NCBI GenBank assembly: GCA_025175895.1
Contig: CM046006.1
Location: 63,074,288 to 63,138,287 of the forward strand
Reading direction: 5' to 3'
Source of the DNA: Wurfbainia villosa
Lineage: Eukaryota > Streptophyta > Magnoliopsida > Zingiberales > Zingiberaceae
Length of the DNA: 64,000 nt
A program made the position numbers and the translations under genes. Within the stretch, counting starts at the first letter, position 1; each line of letters opens with the position of its first letter. Positions 33,825-45,966 of this stretch are shown piece by piece. The notes beneath the pieces were generated by a model. It was not told where the DNA came from. It ran no database searches and was given only the letters and a program-made list of their open reading frames with translations.

Positions 33825-35328
33825 TGTTGGTGCAATCGGCCCAGGTCATGATTGACCAGACTCAAGTTGGACTCGAGTAGTGTTTTGATGTTGTTTTAGA
33901 GAGATTATTGGTGCAATCGACCCGGGTCATGATTGACGAGACTCGAGTTTGACTCGAGGGGTATTTTGATGTTTGATGATGGTTTGACCATTGTTTGACT
34001 ATATGATTGATATGGGGTTGACCATATGATGGAGAAGTCCAAGTCTTATGGTCTTGGCAAGGGAAAGTCCAAGCTTGAGTCTTGGCAAATGGAAAGTCCA
34101 ACATGGGTTGGCAAGAAAAGTCCAAGGGGTGATATTGATGGCGTAAAGTCCAAGGGTGGAGTCTTGGCAGCATAAGTCCAATGGTTGGTGACATAAAGTC
34201 CAAGCAGGAGTTTTGGCAGTGTAAGTCCAATGTGTCTTGGCGGTATAGACCAACTTAGCATGACAATAGTTGATGGAAGCACTTGAAGGCTAGCGTATGG
34301 ATGAACAAGTCATGGATGACTTGGAGGGATCTGATAGACGTGAGGCTGACGGAGGTGGCTAGAAGACTTAGGTCTAGGCTAAGGGTGGTCTAGCAAGTAT
34401 GAGGGCATCATACATGGGGTTAAATCTCATGTTTGAGGTTAACAATCGACTGGGGCTTTAGACCAGTCAATTGGTCAAGTGTTTTGACACTTAGTAGCCG
34501 AGTCAACTTGCAGCAGTCAATTGGGATTATGGCCAGTCAAACTGCTTGGACTCGACTGGTGTTCAAGCGCGAAATAGCTGGCGATCCCGGATTGACGGCG
34601 ATCGATATTGAGCAATCAATCGCCATGGATGATCGATTCGTCGGTCGGTTATGAGCAGAATGCTGTGAGCCGACTAGCTAGTCGACCACATAATCGGTGA
34701 TGGATTATGGTAGTCAACTGCCAGTGTATCTGTTGGAAGTTATCCAACGTGGATTAAGCTGTTGTCTCACAACAGCTACAGGAGCAGTCGACTGATGGTT
34801 GTGGCAGTCGACTGCTAGGTGAAATCCAGCCCGAGGTGAAGCTTAAAAAGGAGCTCATGGAGGAGGATTTGGCCAAGGTTCTTTGAGGCAATTTGAAGGG
34901 GATTTACTGCTGCAATCCATACCTTCAAGGCTCTTCTCAAGCAACCAAAAATCAAGCAATCAAAAGCTCTTTGTAAAGTTCTCTTTGCTTGCATTTTAGT
35001 GTATTTTCTTGTATTTTCTTTGTATTACTTTTATAATCATTGTAAGAGATTTCTTCGCCTCCGACTTGTCTTCGAGATGGAGTATTTGGTTTAGTGGTGG
35101 TGTTTACATCACTAGGGCTCGTTCGAGCTCAACCCGTGGAGTAGGAACCTTGAGGTTTCGAACCACGTTATATCTTTGTGTTGTGTATTATGTGCTTGTG
35201 TCATGTTTTTGTTTCATTATTCTATATTCTGCTGCGCTAATGACATTGTAGCAAGCATGTGATTGTTATCCATCAAGATGTACGGAAATGCTATTCACCC
35301 CCCTCTAGCGACAATCAATTCCCCAACA
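33825..35328 (+). repeat. 3' LTR of element B, 1504 bp
   Basis: Matches the 5' LTR including the duplicated start (second copy at about 33906, now TATTGG). The palindrome region 34566-34720 is strongly diverged from 29630-29780 while the sequence on both sides is nearly identical. Ends CCCCAACA. Confidence 0.9.
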
Positions 35329-35333
35329 ACTAA

Positions 35334-36907
35334 CAAGTATATTCACAATGTTTCCCCTGAAATAGGTTTGGCCATCAAAGGAAGTTGAGCTAGATACTGC
35401 TTCAACTCTTCGAAAGCGACCTCACATTGATCGTCCCACTGAAATCGGGTTGCTTTTCCGAGGATCCGAAAGAAGGGTAATCCTCTATTCGCTGATCGAG
35501 CAATAAAGTGGGATAATGAAACAATCCTCCCCACCAATCTATATGTCTCCTGCCAATTAGTGGGAGATTTCATATTGCATAAGGTCTGAACTTTATCTGG
35601 ATTAGCCTACAATCCCTTTTGGTGACAATATATCCCAAAAACTTCCCACTCTGCACATCAAACAAGCACTTTTTAGGATTCAATTTCATGTTATACTACC
35701 TTAAGGTGGAAAATGTTTCTTCCAAGTCTTATATTAAATCTTGAACAAGGGGGGATTTCTCCAAAATATCATCAACATATACCTCTATATTTTTCCCCTT
35801 TTGTTCAATAAAAATCTCGTCCATGAGTCTTTGATAAGTGGCTCCATCATTCTTAAGCTCAAAATACATCACCACATAAGAGTACAATCCCCCTGATGTT
35901 ACAAAACTAACTCTCCTCTGATTTTCTCGAGCCAAAGGGATCTGATGATATCCTGGTATCCATCCATGAGTGAAACAACTTCATGCCCTATAGTAGAACC
36001 CACAATTTAATCAATACGAGGCAAGGGGTAGTAGTCTTTAGAGCATGCTTTATTCAAATCATGAAAGTCAACACACATACGCCATTGTCCTATAGGCTTA
36101 TGCACTAACACTACATTGGAAACCCACTCATGAAATTGAATTTCCTTTACATGCCCTGCTTATACTAATTTATTAACTTCTTCAGCAATAATTTTATTTT
36201 TCTCTAGTCCGAAGTGCCACCTCTTTTGTTGAACCGGTCTAGCTCCTCGGGTGATATTCAAGTGATGTTCGACTATTTGAGGATCAATTCTCATCAGATC
36301 ATGTACATATTTTGGCAAAGATGTCTTCGTTTCTTTATAGGCAGACGATGAGATCCTTCTTAACTTCCAACTATTTTGCCACCTGAGTAACCTTCCGGGA
36401 GCTATCTCTACATATTCCCCCTCCACTATTACTTCCTTCATAGGGACTGTCTGTTCCAACATGTAAACTTCAGAGTTTATTGGTGTTTCCCCTTTGGAAT
36501 CCTTCATACAAACTTTTTTTGATCAAATCGGACCATTTGTACATAATAGCTCCGAGCTACTTTCTGCTCCCCTCTAACTTACCCCACAAGTCATCCAATT
36601 GGAAATTTAATCTTTTGATGGAAGAGGGAGGACACCTCCTTGAAAGCAGATAGGAATGACCGCCATAAAATAGCATTATACATCGAGAAGGCATCCACCA
36701 CTAGGAACGGAGTCATACAGGTCTTCTGGTTTGGTTTCCTTCCCAAGGTGAGTGGTAAGATTATTTGACTAACCGACTGTACAATGTGGCCAACAAATCT
36801 AAAGAGGGGCATTGCCACATCTTCCAATTGTGCATTCTCCAACTGTATTTGAATGAAGGTTTCCTTGAATAGTATGTTGACAGAACTCCCCAAGTCCTCT
36901 AGTACTC
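35334..36907 (-). pseudogene. Protease and reverse transcriptase of H
   Basis: 36591-36893 reads LGSSVNILFKE, the position of the gypsy protease active site, where the usual D(T/S)G reads DLG across the C junction. ILPLTLGRKPNQKTCMTPFLVVD follows. 36160-36507 is the RT N-terminus (MRIDPQIVEHHLNI). 35729-35935 has RRVSFVTSGGLYSY and VYVDDILEKS, the palm motif. 35343-35573 reads GRIVSLSHFIARSANRGLPF and EVAFEELKQYL. Stops and frameshifts separate these pieces. Flanked by C on the right and B on the left. Confidence 0.85.
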
Positions 36908-38256
36908 TATTAGGGCAATCAACCCAAGTATGATCTTGGTTTTGATGTATGTGTCAAAGAGTTTAAGTTAAGATGTTATGCTTTTGATGTGAGTGTTCAA
37001 GTTATGTAGGACTTGGTGAATCACACATGAGTAGCTTGATGAAGCAGTGGCAAGTTCATCATCTCATGGCTCGGGTCCTTGAGTCGGTGAAGGATGGCAC
37101 GAGGAGAAGCCGTGAGCTTGGTGCATCCGAGGGACCACCGAACGAAGAGCAATGGAGTTGAGCCAAAGGAAGCAGACTTAGGGCAAGATGCGAAGGATGA
37201 CACGGGGAGAAGCCGTGAGCTTGGTGCATTTGAGGGACACAGGCCAAAGGAAGATAGCTTCAATGGGAGACTCCATGAGAGATGAGAGTTGGGCAATTGT
37301 AACCCGGGATGGGGTAGCTCAATTTAGGTGAACTTGGCCAAATAGCTAAGATCAAGTGTCAGATGCTCAAACATCTGTGTTTGAGGTTTTACCTGATGGT
37401 CGGATGCTCAAACAACCTATTATTTGAGGTTTACCCAACAACAGTCGACTGATATAGGTATCAATCGACTGGTACAAGTCGACAGCAGTTGACTGAAGTT
37501 AGCTGAGGGTTTGTGGCCCACAAATCGACTGCTAGAGTTTGACAGTCGACTAGTCCGCCATCAATCGACTGCCATGGAAGGCAGTTGACTATTATAAATG
37601 GACGCGGGGACAGAACTTCTCATAGCCAACTGAGCAGTTGGACTGATGGCTAATCAGTTGATTGCCAGTATGAGTAGGTGACTGCTCAGGTTACCGTTGA
37701 GATGTGATGATCGCGGATCAAGCTTGGTCAAAAGTCATTGGAGTCGGCCCGTTACAGCGGCAATCGACTACTGGCATGCAGTAGTCGACTGTTGTATGCC
37801 TAATGGGAAAATTGGCCTCCTCTCTATAAAAGGATGCCATGGGAGCCTTGGAGAGGCTAATGCTTTCACTCCTAACATTGCTCCAAGCCTCCTAAATGTT
37901 TTTACTCTCCTCTTCCCTAATTCTATCTCTATCATATTGTAAGAGGGAGAGTTTGTGTAAGAAGGTTTTCTCCACCTTGTGTTGAGCTAAAGTAGAAGTT
38001 TAGGGGAAAGGTTGAGGGAGTGATCCTCCTAACGGATTGTCATGGACTAGCGCCGAGAGACCGTGAACCATGTTAAATGAATTGTGTTAGCGGTGTTCTT
38101 TCTTTACTTTGTTTTTAGCTTTAATTGTCTTTGAATTAGTTTTATTATCATTCCGTTGCGCTAACGAGCATTGTAGACAATTAAGCACAAACGATTTCCA
38201 TCGAGCATCGAAAGGCTATTCATTCCCCTCTTCTAGCTGGGCCATCGATCCTAACA
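36908..38256 (+). repeat. 5' LTR of element C, 1349 bp
   Basis: TATA box TATAAAAG at 37825-37832, with palindromes and decayed copies (CAGTCGACTG, CAATCGACTG, CAGTTGACTG) at about 37442-37800 upstream. Around 37090-37260 are repeated GGAGAAGCCGTGAGCTTGGT units (two copies, about 110 bp apart). It keeps the uninterrupted site for F near 37246-37254. Confidence 0.92.
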
Positions 38257-38258
38257 AG

Positions 38259-38270
38259 TGGTATCAGAGC
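38259..38270 (+). other. Primer binding site of element C
   Basis: TGGTATCAGAGC directly after the LTR; a perfect initiator tRNA-Met match. Confidence 0.95.
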
Positions 38271-38315
38271 AAGGAGCCTTTCAACAGACTCATCGCCACA
38301 ATAAGCAAATCAACA

Positions 38316-39946
38316 ATGGCCGACATGAACATCCATCCACCGAAGTTCGAAGGAGATTTTTCGTGGTGGAAGAAGAGAATGGAGGTATTTTTCAAAACTG
38401 ATTTCTATATCATGATTATGATGGAAAATGATTTCGAGATACCTAGGGATGAAGAAGGCAAGCCAATAGAAAAATTAAAATGGACTAAGAAGCAAAAGGA
38501 GGAGGCCAAGCATCATCTCTTTGACGTGCTTCCTCAATAAGAGATAAACCGAATAGGAAAATGCTCAAGTGCCAAGGAGATGTGGGAGAAGCTAATTGAT
38601 CTTCATGAAGGCACATCCAAAGCCAAGCTAGCAAGACGAGACCTTCTCCAATCTCAACTCAACAACATTAAATTGGACAAAGGAGAAAATATATTGTCTT
38701 TACATTCTAGGTTTAAAGAAATTATCAAAGGTTTTCTAGTGTAGGGGAGAAGCTATCAAATCGGGACATGATAATGAAACCTATCTATGCATTTCCCCGA
38801 TCTTCAAAATGGAGCTCCATGGTGGATTCCTTCTATATCTCAAGGAATCTAGAAGTTAGTACTTTAGAAGAATTTTTCTCAACCATGGAACTTCACAAAA
38901 CTCGCCTTGAAGGAATAGTTGAAGAACCAAGCAATCAATCAAGGGGAGTAGCACTAGTTGCAAGCAAAGGGAAGAAGAAGAAGACCACACCTCCTTCATC
39001 GGATGATGAATCTCCCTCTTCAATGGATAGCGATGAAGAGTCATATATGGTAAGAAGGGTAAGACGTGCTTTAAAAGATTTTAAATTTAACAAATCTAAT
39101 GATAGGAGGAGGACTAGGAAGATCATTTTCTACAATTGCCAAGGAGAATGACACATGAAAGATGAGTGTCCCCTTTTGAACAAAAACAAGGAAGAAAAGA
39201 AGAAGAATGCCAAGAGGAAAGAAAGCAAGAAGAGAGAAGAGAAGAAGTCAAAAAAAAAGGAAAAGAAGTCAAAATCCTCCCGGAACTTAAAAGCCACATG
39301 GGACTCATCCTCATCGGAAGAAGAAATAGATGTCGTCTCACACTTTGCACTCATGGGAGTAGATGATGTAGCCTCAACCTCATCCAAACGAGAAGAAGGA
39401 AGCACAAGTGAGGAGGAAAGCTCAAGTGTAGGGGGAGCACAATCTTCGGACTCAGAAGAAGATTGGGTAAGTGAGGTAAAAAATCTCCCTACTCAAGATA
39501 TTGTCCATATGATTTCAAGTTTAACTAGGGATTTATTTAGAGCTAAGAAGAAAAATAAATGCATGCAAAATGAAATTATAACTCTAGAATAAAAACTTAA
39601 GAATGCATGTTCACATGATGATGTTTCTTCTTCTAGTACTAATGATGCATGTTTAGAAGAAAATAGGGGTTTAAGAAAAAAGGTAGATTACCTTAGTAAG
39701 GCCCTTGAAAAATTCACCATAGGTTCAAATACTTTGAAAATAATTATTGGGAGCCAAAGGGCAAGTTTCAACAAAAAGGGCTTAGGATATAAGAGATCAA
39801 AGAATGAAAAATCATTCCATTGTCTAATTTCTAGAGGGCAATCAAAAACAACAATGGTAGCTAGGAAATAAATCCCTAAGGAATACTTGGTAAACCCTAT
39901 TGGAAAGAACCTATATTGGGTACCCAAGTCAATCCTTAAAGGTTAG
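38316..39946 (+). pseudogene. gag: gag of element C, stops, frameshift, zinc knuckle destroyed
   Basis: ATG 38316 gives MADMNIHPPKFEGDFSWWKK (DUF4219 type), with a stop at 38538-38540. The same frame then reads a UBN2-like part (SAKEMWEKLIDLHEGTSKAK, RRDLLQSQL). A frameshift and stops occur near 38735-38770. 38768-39151 continues with LEEFFSTMELHKTRLEGI and a Ser-rich acidic part. The knuckle reads FYNCQGE, stop, HMKDEC: the first Cys is Phe and a Gly codon became TGA near 39149. A very Lys/Glu-rich stretch follows (39190-39290), then a coiled coil, and it ends LYWVPKSILKG. Dead as it stands. Confidence 0.9.
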
Positions 39947-40897
39947 AAAAACCTAGGATAGTCAACCATATTTGGACTTATTTCATATCTTGTTAATTGA
40001 TTGACTTATGATCATGATGGGGGATGTTAGATATACTTAACCTTGATAGCATTGCATGAAATTTTTTGTTAAGTAGAAATACCTTAGTTACATCTCACAA
40101 CCCATTATAAGGATAACTTGATTGAAAAACATAGCAATGGGTGAGATGTTAGGTTGATACAAATGATTCACTAATGCTTATGACATTTTGATGAGTCATT
40201 AGGTGTATCATGACATAGCAATCATTGACCAACTATTGAGAAAGCAAATGTTTAATTCATGAACATCTTGCCCAAAGATCATAGTTGGATATTTCTAATA
40301 ATTTGAAAACATTTCATGTTTTGAAAACTGTTGAAACTTTTTAAGGAAAAACTAGGTTTCAAAGTTGATACAAAATTTGAGAATTTTAAGACTTTTGAGT
40401 TTTTACCTAATTTTTAAAAATATTATGCTTTTTCATGAAAAATAAATTTTCCTTGATAGAAGAACTCATAATAAATGTGTTCCCCAATTTTCATGATTTT
40501 TTGAATATTTATGAATTTTTCGTGCATTTCTGAAGATGACTTTAGAAATCAGAAAGGTTGATTATCAGACACCAGTCGACTGGTGACCTATACCAGTTGA
40601 CTGATGGCACTGTGCACGGGCACAACAGCTTAATTTTGAGCTTTTCAAGTCTATTTTTGGTGTTTTTATTCCCTTAGATATTGATACCACCTTGTATACA
40701 TTATGTATGATTTTTTTGATGGTATCAAAGGGGGAGAGTGTTAAGGTTTAAGTTAAACCTTTATAAAGCATGTGTTAAGGGGAGTTTGCATGTGTTAAGG
40801 GGGAGCTTTGATATCCATGTTTGATTTTCATGCTTAGTTTCCATAAGTAATTTTTACCTAACTTAAACATATTGTCACACATCAAAAAGAGAGAGAT
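39947..40897 (+). other. 3' spacer of element C
   Basis: No gene. Holds the hairpin block at 40091-40148, palindromes CAGTCGACTG (about 40573) and CAGTTGACTG (about 40596), and purine tracts near 40730, 40780 and 40797, with a weaker AAAGAGAGAGAT ending at 40897 before the 3' LTR. Confidence 0.65.
40091..40148 (+). other. Conserved post-gag hairpin block of element C
   Basis: CATCTCAC (40091-40098) and GTGAGATG (40141-40148), 42-nt loop. The loop shares ATAAGGATAACTTGATTGA with E and D. It starts about 145 nt after the gag stop. Confidence 0.7.
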
Positions 40898-41246
40898 TGT
40901 TAGGGCAATCAACCCAAGTATGATCTTGGTTTTGATGTGTGTGTTAAAGAGTTTAAGTTAGGATGTTATGCTTTTGATGTGTGTATTCAAGTTGTGCAGG
41001 ACTTGGTGAATCACACATGAGTAGCTTGATGAAGCAGTAGCAAGTTCATCATCTCATGGCTCGGGTCCTTGAGTCGATGAAGGATGGCACGGGGAGAAGC
41101 CGTGAGCTTGGTGCATCCGAGGGACCATCAGACGAGGAGCAATGGAGTTGAGGCAAAGAAAGTAGACTTCAGGGCAAGACGCGAAGGATGGCATGTGAGA
41201 GAAGTTGTGAGCTTGGTGTATCCGAGGGACGTAGGGCGAAGGAAGA
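40898..41246 (+). repeat. 3' LTR of element C, left part
   Basis: Begins TGTTAGGGCAATC, equivalent to 36908 on, and is cut at GAAGA (41242-41246) by element F. It continues at 54195. Confidence 0.9.
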
Positions 41247-43248
41247 TGTAAAATACCGAAAAAAAAATAAAATAAAAATATAAAAAATAAAATATTCTTT
41301 GTTAATTAAGAAATTATCTTGTGGAATTTTTTAGGAATTTTTAGAAATTTTTCTGGAATCAAATGGAGTTCATATGATTGCTTAGGAGGAAGATTAAAAT
41401 TTAAATAGGTAGTTGAGTCAACTTAGGCTAGCTTGGACTTAACCTAAGCTAGCTTAACCATAAAGGGTCGATTTTCAAAGATCAAACCCGACCCATTTGC
41501 ATTTTCTCTTTTCTTCCGTTTCTCCGGTTTCTCATTGTCGATGCTTTCCCGAGCATTTCCTCAATCACATAGCCGATTCTTCTCTCCACCGATTCCTTCC
41601 CGACTTCTCTTCTTCTTTTTCCCCTCTCCCGATCCCTTGCGATTTCCTTCTCCCTTCGTTTGTTTTGTCGCACGATCCTCTTCTTTTCCCCGATCCCTAG
41701 TTTTTTCGATGGCTTTGGCTGTTGAATCGGTAGAGCTCCCTCTCGATTCCTTCTCCGTGCGTCACCGGTCAATCCGTCCTCTATCTCCTCTAGATCTCCG
41801 CTCGATCTCGTTACCACCACTTGTTCGGCCATCATTTCTTGTCGATCTCAGTCGTCGACTTCCTCTTCTGTTTCCACCATCGTAGGCATCCTGAGCTAGG
41901 CCATCGCCGCTGATCTCCACTGCGATCATGCAATGTAGGCAGACTGTGCTGATTCCTTCGTCCGTTGGTCACTACCCCATCACCAGCCACCTAGATCTCC
42001 ATTGCTACCTCCACTCCAGTCGTCGATGACTTGCCTCTGGCTATCAGAGTCACCTACCAGTGATATTGTTGAGCATGCGAGCACCAGGCCACCTTCTCTA
42101 CAAGCTAGGATCTGGGATCATCACTATCAGTCGCCTCCCCACTATCGGATCAAAGAGGGAGGGAAGTGTTGTTGCCACGGGAGGAAAATAAGGGTGTGGC
42201 AAATTGATCTGTAGGGTAACATTCTTCAATAATCATGTTAATGTCAATGAATTATGGTTGAGATGGATGGATCAGTGGAAATGTATTTTCTTGCAGTGTA
42301 GTGGGGTCAGGATGCATTGGAGTCGAGATTGATTTCTTTCCTCAGCTCCACGATCTGTGCAGATTGGATTTCTATCTGTAGATCGAGAAACTGGGGGCAG
42401 TGAAGCAGTGAGAGGAATTTGGATCAAGAAGCTCTTACCATGGATTCGAAACTAGGTAAATTCTATGACTGTTACTTTAATTGTAGATAGAGATGTTTAT
42501 TTAGTTAGCTTGATTAAATTGACAGTTTGGTATTTTGATTAAATTAATGGAAGAAGTTGTTCAAGTGGTTAAGATTCAGTATTAGAATTGAAAAAAAAAA
42601 TTAATTAGGTTAATTGAATAAATGGATCATCTGGGTGAGAAGATATATCATAATCCATTGGAAATGAATTGACGAGCTGATCAAGGGGTTAATGAATTGG
42701 TTTGATTCTATTGTTGGATGATGGTAGAACTAAGTTATGTTCCTTGTTCTTTCTTGCAAGACTTTGATTGTGATAGATTCTTGAACGTGGAGATTCCCAG
42801 ATAAGTCTTCGTATCAGGTGGGTAATTTTCTACCCTGGTCAGGTAGTTGTTGTTGCATACATATTTAGACATATGATCATATTATATGATCATATTACAG
42901 TAACTCCACTCTTATTTACTCTTGTGCTTGATACTTTATCTTTGGCCTATTATGCTCTATTGTTGTTATCATATGTCACTTTATCATGATTATGAGTTAC
43001 AGATGTGATGTAAGTAAACTTAGAAATGCTTAGTAATGTGTAAATAGTGGAGTACGGATGATGACCTGATTTGTAAATTGAGAAAGAGGTCATTCGTAAG
43101 TAGGTAATGTCCTGAACGTAGGTTTGATATCAATACCCTTATGTTGCTTGTTTACTACTGATCATGTTTTGTGTAAATGGTCAAGTAAATTGTGATTAGT
43201 GTGTGGCTACGGACCGGTGGTCTTATCTTGTCATGATCAGTTGAGTCA

Positions 43249-43351
43249 ACTCTCTGCTGGATAGAGAGTGCGTCAATCAGATTGGTATGACTCTCTACAG
43301 GACAGAGAGTGTTATGATCAGTTGAGTACGACTCTCTGCAGAATAGAGAGT
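43249..43351. repeat. Array of ACTCTCT...AGAGAGT hairpins in the F LTR
   Basis: Perfect 7-bp stems with 7-nt loops occur at 43249-43269, 43290-43310 and 43331-43351, with an imperfect fourth near 43372-43392. Spacing is 41 bp. The right LTR has the same array at about 52676-52812, less perfect in places. Confidence 0.75.
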
Positions 43352-43913
43352 GCATTGATCAGATTGGTATGACTCTGTGTAGAATAGAGAGTCTGTGGTG
43401 GATGTCTATTTGTGTGATAGAGCATTCATGTCATTTGCATGCAAGATGGCGATGTGGTCTCCCTTATGATTGAGAGGGTCGTCAATCATCCTGCCTCCAC
43501 AGTTACTTATAGGAGGAGTAACTGTTGTGAGGGCAGAGCATTGTGGTGCCGCACTCTACCACTATAGATGGTGGTAGTTGGATTTGCATGTCGTTGTCTT
43601 GCATGTGTGGCACTCGACCACTCATGGGTAGTGACTGTCAGAGTGGCAATAGCAAGGACCCCCGTTGTGCAGCTTGCTCTTTACGCTTATATGCTACTCG
43701 ATCATACTGCCCACTCGGCCACTAGAGAGTAGTGGTTGGTGTTGAGTTTGGACAGTTGTCATGTCGAGCCACCAAGGCCACACTGGGGTCGTGGTAGCTT
43801 TAGGGTGAGCCAGCATGACCATGCATGCTGCATTGCTGTGACTTATGACATTTTTGCATATTGCCATATATATACATATATGCATGTATATATATATATG
43901 GATGATTGTGATT

Positions 43914-44045
<132 letters not shown>

Positions 44046-44852
44046 GTCTATATATATATATATATGCTTATTATGATGTTGCATTTGATTGTACTATGCT
44101 TGTTGCATTTGATTGTACATCATCTTCATACATGCTACCCGCATATGTTATATGGTTGTATCGGATACCTGTATACTTGTTGGTTAGACTATTGCATTCT
44201 TTGACCAGTATTTATGATGTTGTATGGTTTAGACCAGATTTCTAGTTATATACATATATTGTGGATATGTGCTCAGGTTGGATAGGTGTAGCGTAGCAGA
44301 CTTTCAGGTATGTCTGCATTTTATGTTGGTCATTTACTTAGAAGGTATATACATGTATATGTTTATCATGCTAGTGTTACCTAATGTACCTGTAGATTTT
44401 TCTATTGAACTACATGTGATATTTGATATATACATGTTTTTCCTATTACCTACTGAGTTATACTCACCACCACAGACCCTGAGATTTTCTGTTGCCCAGG
44501 TAACAGGTAGAAGTCTTCGTGATGGCTTAGGGCTTCGCCAGCAATCCATCCCATCTCCATTTTTCGAGCCTCCCGTGGATTTTGGTTTATTTGTGTACTT
44601 CCGTTTGTGTTTGATGTTTTATGTACGGTTTGGTACTGTGGACTTGTCAGGTGGTGTACACCTATGTTGGTTTTGGATTGTATGTCAGTATGTGTGGTTA
44701 TGGGTGGTTGGTTTTATGTTTTCCGCTGTGTTTTGATATATATATATATGCTTATTATGTTGTGGTTATGGGCCTAAGGGCCTTGTATTAATAGAATATA
44801 TTGCCACGTACAGGGGAGATGTCGTCTGTTTATTTTTCGGCATGGCATACTC

Positions 44853-45929
44853 TGTTGGTGCAGGGGCACTAGATAATCGAACCTGTGTTTTGATTATGGC
44901 AAAGACACAAAGTTAAGTTTATATTGTTATCTCACGAGCTAAATCAAGTGTGCAGAAAAGTACTAAAGCTGGAGCTGAAGGCTAGCGACACCCGGAGGAA
45001 GCCGTGGTGGTCGGGCGACACTTGAGTGAATTCGGAGGGAGCCGAAGGAATCGAGTGGAAGGCCGGAAGCGAGAGCTACTATCGAGGTAAGCTCGTGTGA
45101 GTGAGAGATTGTAAGGTCGTGTCCTCTTTACGGGGACGACCGTAGGCGACGATTCGACTAAGACTTCCTGTGGAAGGTCTAGGTCGAGATCGGACGGTTA
45201 GAAACCGTCGTATTTATCATTTTCCGAGCTAATCTCTTACTGCAGGGAAGTGGCCAGGCAAATGATCACGGACATTGGGCGATCGTTATCGCTGATCGAT
45301 GAGATGATGAGATCATCGATCATCACGATCGTGATGAGAGGCATCGATCGATGGCGGCGATTGACTGCACTAGGTCAAAACGGATAACGTTTGACGCGGC
45401 CACTTCGCGATAAAAATTTGGAAAAATTCATGATCCGTTCCAAAGAAATAGGAGACAAATTCAGAGGCTAAAGTCTATAAAAGGAGGGGAGGATTCATCT
45501 CCAAAACACATCAATTATTCATCAAGTGCTCCTACAACGCCAACGCTTCAACATCATATAACGCGACGCGACGCCAAGTTTTGATCTTCTTCGTCGGCAG
45601 CAGATTCAAGTAATATTTTTGATATTATATTCTGTATTTTTATCTTCATAACGAGGTGAGGTAGGCTTGTTGCCTCATCCTCGTATATTCGGTTTTTGTA
45701 ATCGTTGTCTCCTACCTCCAACGAGGAGGAGACGTTTTAGTGCTTTGCCCTCCGTACGCGGTCTAGGACCGATAGGGCCTTGGAGTAGCAACCGCTGGGT
45801 TGTGAACCAAGTAAAATAAACGTGTTCATTTATTTTCCGCTGTGCTTACTTTGCGTATCGAACGAACGAAAAAGAAAAGATTTACGATCGCTATTCACCC
45901 CCCCTCTAGCGACGCTTCTCGATCCAACA
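44853..45929 (+). mobile_element. Solo LTR G, 1077 bp, inserted in the left LTR of F
   Basis: TGTTGGTGCAGGGGCACTAG to GATCCAACA, flanked by the perfect target duplication TACTC (44848-44852 and 45930-45934). The right LTR of F keeps the empty site GCATACTCTCGGGGCG. TATA box TATAAAAG at 45477-45484. The first 60 bp resemble the E LTR, and the rest (TTATCTCACGAGCTAAATC, GAAGGCTAGCGACAC) resembles the D LTR. The expected palindrome zone (45265-45360) is filled with GATCGATC-like sequence. Confidence 0.92.
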
Positions 45930-45954
45930 TACTCTCGGGGCGTGACAACTTTAT

Positions 45955-45966
45955 TGGTATCAGAGC
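45955..45966 (+). other. Primer binding site of element F
   Basis: TGGTATCAGAGC (followed by CG) lies seven bases after the LTR end; an initiator tRNA-Met match. Confidence 0.92.

Larger units (their letters stand above)
28875..35328 (+). mobile_element. Element B: gag-only copia retrotransposon, 6454 bp
   Basis: LTRs at 28875-30391 and 33825-35328, iMet primer site, broken gag (30464-32119), then spacer with repeated polypurine tracts. The flanks are ACTGA (28870-28874) and ACTAA (35329-35333), a target duplication with one change. The H RT/RNase H reading continues across it. No pol is present. Gag and spacers match element A by eye along most of their length, except that A holds about 2.4 kb more. 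Confidence 0.9.

Noticed and set aside
39155..39592. Lys/Glu-rich ORF as a separate nuclear protein
   Set aside because: It continues the gag of C after a TGA in the zinc knuckle and ends in the shared WVPKS tail region.
41482..41885. Overlapping ORFs on both strands near the start of the F LTR (also 50855-51311)
   Set aside because: Low-complexity Ser/Phe or Arg/Glu readings of pyrimidine-rich LTR sequence; not conserved in frame between the two LTRs.
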